A DNA stretch of 64,000 bases from Trichuris trichiura (taxonomy: Eukaryota; Nematoda; Enoplea; Trichinellida; Trichuridae): assembly GCA_037903355.1 (NCBI GenBank), contig JBAJFE010000038.1, positions 2,170,001-2,234,000 on the forward strand. Reading direction: 5' to 3'. Both the position numbers and the translations under genes were made by a program. Shown here in pieces: positions 56,909 to 64,000 of the stretch (position 1 is the first letter of the stretch; every line of letters begins with the position of its first letter). Under the pieces are notes generated by a model, which was given only the letters and a program-made list of their open reading frames with translations, made no database searches and was not told the DNA's origin.

Positions 56909-59900
56909 ATGGAAACAGAATTTTGGACGACGTTAACCGACCTGCTCGGTAAATCGAACAGCGAACGAGCTCACGATTCGAGCAGGTGCCGGGAAAAGAA
57001 AATTCTACAACTGCTTCGTCATGTAAATTGCACAGCTATGACCTGTTTGGAAAAATCGTAACTTCTGCTGTTGCAGAAGAAGATTCCGGACGAGCCGTGG
57101 GACGACGTTACGATAGAGTATTTTTTCGGAAAACTGTCTGCAATGGATTCGAACAACTTCGTTGGTAACATGGGCGTTGGCGAACGAGAAGGACGCGTTT
57201 ATTCTAATCTCGTTGCTCAGAGGCATTATCGGTAAGCCCAAGAGTATTGTTGCATTTGTTTTAAATTTAAGCCTATCTGAAGATCAAACTCTTTTGATCT
57301 TAGGTTTGAATTTAATGGGACCTAATAAGCGAATGGCTTCGTAACGGGGCAGTTGTTGAACAGGAAAGGTACATGGATTTTTCCCGTTCTTATTTGCCAA
57401 GAACGAGTCAAATAAGCTAAAAACCTTTTAATCTCGTTAAGGCGTAAAAAACCAAACAACAGTCTGGCGGACTGTTGTTTGGTTTTTTACGCCTTAACGA
57501 GATTAAAAGGTTTTTAGCTTATTTGACTCGTTTTTGGCAAATGAGAACAGAAAAAATCCATGTACCTCTTCTGTTTAATGGGACCAGTTTAATAGTGGTG
57601 CTTTGAAGTCATTGAAAAACGCGCTGCTCGTCAGTCACGTAAACTTTTAATATGCGGCGTTCAGTTTGTGCCTGTTCTTTCAAAAGAAAGCAGTTTCTTT
57701 TCGGTATGTTTGTAGACTGTCCAACAACCTTGACAACCCTCTTTGTAGGTTAAATAAGCCTGCCTCGGTTGAGGGATTGAAGATACGAGTTTCTGTCGTA
57801 GATCATTTATATCGCGTCGCGGAAGAGCTATGTTCTCAGTTTGCTCCAAAAGAAAGTCATGGAAACGAGTTGTTTTTCGTGTTGATTTATTGCACTGGTT
57901 TTCTTGCTTAACTGATCCAACCATTACAATGGCCACAAAAATTATTTTTCAAAAAGTTGTAGCTCAACACATTCGTTTATTAGGGTCTTCAAAGTGAAGC
58001 AAAAGCTGGATTGTGAAGTTAACACTTAAACAAAAATTCGAAATTCAAATTTTGTAATGTATAATGGGATTATTAGCTATGTGAAAAATTTTGTTTCCTT
58101 GTTTGCATTGCGCTTTGAGTTACAGAAAATGTTCCGGTACTCATCGCACATTTATTAAGCATGGACTGAAGTCTTGTTCCGTCTTAAACGAGCGAAATCA
58201 TTGTGTTCCAACTATTTTCAGCATAACTGTGATCTACTCTCTCTAACAAACAGTGTATTCATTCCACATTCAACCTTAAATGGTTTAACATTTTTAACGT
58301 ACTCGTTACGCGATAATGGAAGCAAGACTATAGGTTACGGAAAACTAAAGTCTCCTGCGAAAAGGAAACCAAGGTAGCAGAAATCTGCACTAATTTTTCT
58401 AAATGTTATATTATGAATTGATGCTTGTTTCCATTGCAATGATACCGGAATAGATAGTTCGTGACGGTCAGGTTCGATTATTTCGCTGCTTAACGTCGTA
58501 TTCCAATAGCTTGTGCCTACTATCATTACCAGTTAAACTTTATCTCTTGACGAGTCCACTTTTGCTCTCGTAAAGAAGCTAGTATGTTTAATTCTGCCAT
58601 ATTACGCAGATTTGCCTATTTGCGTCCTGCAGCAGTACATTCTTCCCTTTTTGACTTTCCTTACCACAGTGTGGCGCTTTTACTTGGCAGTGCCTACTTG
58701 GCTGGTACAAATTGATTGACCAATTTCAGAAAAATCTGTTTCTTTGTTATGTCAGCGTTTTCATGATCTTCTTTGAATTGCTTGGACTTTGCTTAAGTGC
58801 TCTTAAATGGAAGGAATTAACCTTTTCATTCTTTGACATTAAACGTATTATTGCGCTCCATGATTACGTAGGGCGCTACTTTCAAGTGATTGCGCTCATC
58901 CAGTGTCCGGCATAATGTTTACTGAGGTTCAGTAATTAAATAGATGAAATAGCTTACGGGAAACTTTCCTTATCAGAGAGTGCATATACCTTGTTTCATT
59001 GAAAACATGATGTTTTTGTACGGGAGTGTGAGTTTTCATATTGAAGAATGTCTTTATTACGGATTGTCTCCCGTTGTGAAAATAACAAAGAGATCTTAAC
59101 TCTTCTTCCGGAGCTTTCGGGTTCTTTCGCGACCCGTCTTCAGCGGTGACATAATTTCACCGCTGAAGACGGGTCGCGAAAGAACCCGAAAGCTCCGGAA
59201 GAAGAGTTAGGATCTCTTTGTTATTTTCACAACGGGAGACAATCCGTAATAAAGACATTTTTCAATATGAAACCTTGTTTCATTGTCTTAATTTTCTAGA
59301 CGTTTTCTATACTCATCGTCGGCCACGTCTTCCTCCGTTTTAACTTCGATGTCTGTAGTTAAAATACACAGGAAATGGATGAGAAAATTGCTAAAAAAAT
59401 TGTAAGACAGTTTTTTGAACGCAGCTCAAAAAAATAGTTCTGTAATTTCTCTAACGATTTGCTCATCCATTCGCTAGCAAGGCACCTATGTAGTCAATCG
59501 CAGACGTTCAGAACAGCGGGAAAAGCTGTAACTGAAGGTCAGTATGAAAATACCGTCTTCTGTTGATCTAGCGTTCAGTAACTTCACTTCCCAGTTCACA
59601 AATTGGTGAGTTTAATTGTATAATATCCATGGATTTTTAAATTGAACTTTGTAAATGTACGTTATCCATCTAGTGAGTAGCACTTGTATCGTGTCACAAC
59701 GTTTGTCCGTAGTTCACTTATGTCCGCTCCCTGATCGCGGTTGTAAGTCATAAGATGGATAACGCACAAAGCAATTGGAGCAAACAATCAACACACATGA
59801 AACAAATGGAAAATGGATAAAATTACGTAGCACATGGGACAGTCAAAAAGAAACGAATTACAAGTATGGATCACAAATGGAAACGGGATACAAAGACACC

Positions 59901-62900
59901 TGAATTGACAATGGAAGAACAAGAAAACGTCTTTAAACAAATCAACAAGCACACAGAACCACTACAGGCTGTACGCAATAATAGCAGAAGACAGCTGACA
60001 GACACGAAGAAAACTACCAACAGAAGACTTTAAAAACACTCGCTTTAAACCCTCAGTAACAATAGTAGGCTGCATTTGCACTCACAAATTATGTCTATAA
60101 TTTAAGACTGCTGAAGACGGGTCACGACTGACCTGAAAGCTCCGGAGAAATTAAAATTTTTAAACGGGACCTACGTTCCGTATAAGAGAGAGTGCAACAT
60201 GAATACCCATGGATACGCGAAACTTGTCACCTCGTACGTCACTTGAACAAAAGAAGAAAGTAGTATAGAATCGATGCATCGAAATAATTGGGGACCTAAC
60301 ATGCGTAATCGTATTTGTCCAAGCTTTGGCAGATAGCACAACGAATGAAGTTCGTTTCTGCTGTTGAAGAATACAATTTGGTTTTCCCTCGGGAATATTG
60401 ATTTCGTCTGTGTCAAGCTTAGCCTAATATGTTAGGGAAAATCTATTTTGCTGTTACTCTCCTACTGTGCTGAAAATTAATTGTGGATTTGTGGCAATAA
60501 TGCAGTTTAGTCTTAGCGCGGATTCGCTTTGATTTATTCTCTTCAATCGCTGTATTCAGTGACAAAAGAGTTCAACTTTTCCTACTTAGTTTTGACATTT
60601 CTCTGCGCCGCTTAATTTACGGGTTCTGTGTGAAGAAGTGCCTTAGTGTAAGCAGACCAAATCTATATAGGGGTTGCAGTCACGTGTGGCGAACATGTAG
60701 ACATATTAATAATTCATGTCATTCACGTGAGTTTGATTCTTGTTCTTCACTTTTTCATTCATGCTTCTGTTTCCTGAACTCAATTTGCTTGCACAAATAA
60801 TCCTCAAATGAGCGCAATCACTATTAAGAGGATCCTAGTACATGAACCCAAATTTTTGTTCTGTGCAGTCCGGAAAGTCTTCTCACTTTGCTACATTTTC
60901 CCTTTTCGTATCTACACTTTCATGCGTCCATACGCATTGCACAGCAAGTGCGCGCCTTCTCGTCATGCTTTCTGTCCGGGCTCATTGAAAAGTTTGAACC
61001 GCGGTTGCACATTTGATTTATTGCTTGTCTTGCAAAGCTCTTAGTGATTGTTGGAATTGTAACGCGAAGTTTCTAAAAGCCGCCGCCAAATATGGTTTTT
61101 CAAGGTTACCATATATATAGATTTTATTTATACAGTGAATCACGTTTGACGACGGGTGGAGATGAAAATTTTATAGCTCCGGCACTAGTAAATTTCGTTT
61201 CCATAACGGGATTCACCGTAAATGAAATCGGTACATCATGGAAGTCCATCACTACGTTAAGAAGAGTTACGTGTTAAAAGTTCTCAGATAAGCTTAATAA
61301 GCAAACGCATAGTAAAAATGTTGAATAGCTTGCTTTGCTGTGCTATCCTGAATCGTCTGCAATGAAATGACTATGTGTATTCACAATGAATTTTTGCAGC
61401 CTTATGCACGGCATCGGCAGGTCCGGTGACATCGCAGAAATGCAACCAAAGGCGTTAGGCTCTTCACTTATAAATAAACTTAGCAATTCTTTGGCTCTTC
61501 ACGCCATTCATCTGTCAGGTACTTCGAATACGTTTGCTTTTAGACGCTTCCTAGCTTGTAGATTTGCAGGCATTAGATCATGTGTCGGTTGTCGCATTTT
61601 CCCGGTCGCTACTGGTATGGCTTTAGCGTTGTGCCTGACCTTTCTGCGTAAACTGCGCCCTTCTGCAACCCGCATTGTGTGGTCGAGAATTGATCAACGA
61701 ACATGCGTTAAGTGTATGACTTTTACGGGTAAAATTGACTTGCGTACATTTCTTAACGATTATACCGCCTTTCCATTCAGGTTTAGAAGTGGTTGTTGTT
61801 GAACAAAAGCCAAGCGCCAATGGTGACCAATATTTGGAAACCGATCTGGCCGGCATACGAACGGCAATTTCAAACTCGCCCCAAGAAGTACTCTGCGTTA
61901 TTAGTACCACCAGTTGTTTTGCTCCTCGTTCACCTGACAAGTGCGCCATCGTAGAAAAGTAAAGTCCCTGCATATGGTGCTGCTTTTGCAGAGTCGTTCA
62001 GATTGCACAGCTTTGCTCCGATTTTGGTGTGCCCCATCTAATCAACAACGCCTATGGTTTACAGTCGGAGAAGATTTGCAATGACATTGAACAGGTATGT
62101 AAATGTCGTTGAAGCAAATGTCGAAAGGTTTCCACGAAAAAAACATGATTCCGAGAAACAGAATGGTGGACTTTCCAGAGCTTGCAAACAAATTCGGAAC
62201 GCGAGTTAATGAATTCAGAGAAGGAAGCAGTATTTATTAATCAACTAATCGAGAAAGGATGAAAAACTTCTTTCTGTAACGCACCGCATAACAGTATTCC
62301 ATTGCATGCTTAGTGGATAACTCTATTTCAGATAGTAAGAGCCACCGAGATTGTGTAAACATTTTCTTGTTGCCTTGCGGACTATGCGTTTGCTGCTGTA
62401 AGTTTTAACAGCCTTCTGCGTGCTCGTCAGAAACAATGCAGTGGTGTACTATCTTCGATGTTACAAAATCCTTCCAGTATAATTGTTTAGTGCGATTCCT
62501 GTTGATGGATAAATGTATAACAGCAATTTCACAGGGTCCGTTGCTCGGATCAAGTTTAGCGCTGAATATCTGATCGTTTTACCTCTATTATTACTTTTCT
62601 GCTTTCCATTTTTCAAGTCATTAAACGCACCGTTGCATTTTGTAAGATCATACATTGTCATAGCATTGTAGAGGCTAAATTCATTTTTACTGATTTTGAT
62701 GTTTTTGATTTCCTCTGCATGTGTTAGTTGGTCGTATGGCGAATCCAGGGAAGCGATTGTTGAAGGAAGTTATCACCCATTGCAACACTTCTATAAAAAA
62801 TCAGGAAAATGAACGAGCATTCAATTTTTTCATTGGTAAAACTCCTGCTGGTTGTCGTGCTCACTCATTTAAGCTGCAAGCTACTCACATTGTGCACGGT

Positions 62901-64000
62901 TAATCAGTTTCTTTAGGACGCTTTTCGTGTTCTCTAGAAAAGCAGGTATGTAGGCGAGTCGTTTGCGATCTTGAATAGAAAATGGTGTAGAACAAAATCT
63001 TTTGATGTGCTACCTACGTAGCAGCTTACGCCATGAATTTTTTAACATCTTTGTTTCGCTGAGTACTTACTCTAGCTGAAGGAGGCGCCGCTTTGCTCTT
63101 TGGAAGTCTTAGTAGACTAGACAATGCATTATTTTACAGGAATATTCAGCCTGACAAGTGAAAAACCTTTTTCCATTTGTAAGCGGTTTCTTTAATATAA
63201 TCTCCTTGTTATTAATTCTTGTCCTTTTAACTTCGTATTTCGTCGCTTAATTTTGCACATTGGTTGTATAGTCTCTCAAACATATTACTTTGGCTCCGGC
63301 AGTGCTTTGCTGGCAAAAAGGAAATTGTCCACTTTGGCTTTGCTTGTTAGTATTTTCATTGCTCTGTACTATCAGTAAATGTGGCTGCGCTTCGGCAATG
63401 AATTTCTTTTACTGTTTTATATCAGTTTCAAAGATGCTTATGTGTTTTACAACGATTTAAAGAATATTATTAATATAGAAATGTTGTTGCCTCCAATCGA
63501 AGTTAAACTGTTTGAATTCAAATGGTTCAGAAATAAATTGAAATTTTTTTGTATTATTGTTTTGCCTAGGCGTCGCTCAGAGGACGAGTCGACCTATTCG
63601 TTCAATCTTGCGATAAGAATTTCATGGTACCCGTAGGCGGCGCGATTGTTGGCGCATTTTCTGCAGATATTATCGATGGCATATCGAGAATTTATCCAGG
63701 TTTTTCCCAAGTAAGCATCAAGTTGTTTGGACGTCGAGTAGAATTTTAGGTCGAGCCTCAGCGGACCCCTCGATTGATCTCCTAATTACGCTACTGTCCA
63801 TGGGCACGTCTGGTTATCTATCCCTCATCAAGGAACGAACGACAAAATGCTACCCAGCTCTTAGGGACAGTATTGCCAGATGGGCATCCGAAATTGGAGA
63901 GACCGTTTTGTCCAGTCCAGCGAATCCCATTTCCATCGGTTGGTGTGGGGAAGACTGTTGAATATCCATTATGTTAAATGTTTTTTCAGCAGTCAGCCTA
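56909..64000 (+). CDS. SEPSECS: SEPSECS: Sep-tRNA:Sec-tRNA synthase (partial, runs off the window)
   Basis: PLP enzyme converting phosphoseryl-tRNA(Sec) to selenocysteinyl-tRNA, so the organism probably makes selenoproteins. Exons: ATG 56,909 (METEFWTTL); 57,076-57,231 with [20 protein letters not shown] and QRHYR; after a 4.2-kb intron, [20 protein letters not shown] (from about 61,398); [11 protein letters not shown] and [35 protein letters not shown] (to 62,093); after a 1.5-kb intron, [16 protein letters not shown] with the PLP lysine (63,614-63,640); then [22 protein letters not shown] to about 63,940. The C-terminal part lies beyond the window. Key residues that can be checked are kept. 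The large intron holds two hairpin retro-inserts and further repeat remnants. Confidence 0.95.
57323..57573. mobile_element. Long palindromic retro-insert without hammerhead core
   Basis: A 251-bp insertion in the large SEPSECS intron with a 12-bp duplication TTTAATGGGACC (57,311-57,322 and 57,574-57,585). It is almost entirely two inverse arms of about 105 bp meeting at CAGTCTGGCGGACTG. The outer left end has TAACGGGGCAG. No CTGANGA/GAAA core is present and the arm sequence differs from the other inserts, so it is a separate subfamily by insertion style. Confidence 0.82.
59002..59272. mobile_element. Palindromic insert with two opposed hammerhead-like cores
   Basis: A 271-bp insertion in the large SEPSECS intron with a 13-bp duplication CCTTGTTTCATTG (58,989-59,001 and 59,273-59,285). 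Arms of about 110 bp are almost perfect inverse copies around GTGACATAATTTCAC. Each arm has an intact core: minus strand 59,113-59,143 and plus strand 59,163-59,193 (CTGAAGA, GGGT/ACCC stem, GAAAGC). The arms end with AACGGGAGACAATCCGTAAT. The copy shows very little decay. Confidence 0.9.
60100..60190 (+). repeat. Hammerhead-like motif with family 3' box, boundaries unclear
   Basis: The plus strand has CTGAAGA (60,111-60,117), stem GGGTC/GACCT (one mismatch), GAAAGC (60,135-60,140), then AAACGGGACCTACGTTCCGT. This is the family consensus, in the SEPSECS intron. I did not find its target duplication. A degenerate Penelope-end segment (GCTCATCCATTCGCTAGC, about 59,461) lies upstream and may belong to the same insertion. 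Confidence 0.6.

Noticed and set aside
1..64000. CRISPR arrays, tRNA or rRNA genes
   Set aside because: No regularly spaced repeats, no convincing tRNA B-box in the right context and no rRNA-like sequence were seen.

Overview
The window looks like nuclear DNA of an invertebrate animal. Genes are split by many small GT-AG introns, mostly about 40-60 nt, and both strands carry genes. The content is typically metazoan: DNMT3, kindlin, vitellogenin, SEPSECS, ECSIT and a fused NitFhit gene. NitFhit and vitellogenin point to a protostome. A nematode that kept de novo DNA methylation (an enoplean or mermithid-like worm) would fit, but this is inference. No prokaryotic, CRISPR, rRNA or tRNA gene was recognised.

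Layout. 1-5 kb: no recognised gene, but four short retro-inserted repeats within 2.5 kb. 5.7-16.7 kb (+): a DNMT3-type DNA methyltransferase (PWWP, ADD, catalytic domain). Its catalytic domain is split by an 8.1-kb intron holding a Penelope-like retroelement (12,451-15,105) and a palindromic repeat. 17-22 kb: transposon graveyard, with a ZBED5-like hAT transposase relic, a nested hairpin insertion and a pogo-type MITE. 22.9-25.6 kb: SLC35B4 (+) and SDR39U1 (-), tail to tail. 28.2-31.3 kb: ECSIT (+) and an HSDL1-like dead short-chain dehydrogenase (-), tail to tail. 33.0-35.9 kb: FAM210 (DUF1279) and NitFhit, both +. 36-38.4 kb: three retro-inserts, one built like a retrozyme. 38.6-44.8 kb (-): a complete vitellogenin. 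45-51 kb: intergenic, with two hairpin inserts. 51.3-52.7 kb (+): a MIF4GD/SLIP1-like gene. 53.0-56.6 kb (-): kindlin. 56.9->64 kb (+): SEPSECS, head to head with kindlin and cut by the window end.

The most unusual content is a family of short insertions (about 107-642 bp) plus one full-size Penelope-like element. All are flanked by exact 12-16 bp target-site duplications that I read directly. Many carry a hammerhead-ribozyme-like core (CTGANGA, a short hairpin, then GAAA), and most are wholly or partly palindromic. At least one short copy has both ends of the Penelope-like element, so this appears to be a Penelope-dependent, retrozyme-like system. Several copies sit in introns or close flanks of housekeeping genes.

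The host genes do not form one pathway. Several are mitochondrial (ECSIT, FAM210) or probable metabolic enzymes, and two gene pairs are tail to tail, suggesting a compact gene order opened up by repeat insertion.
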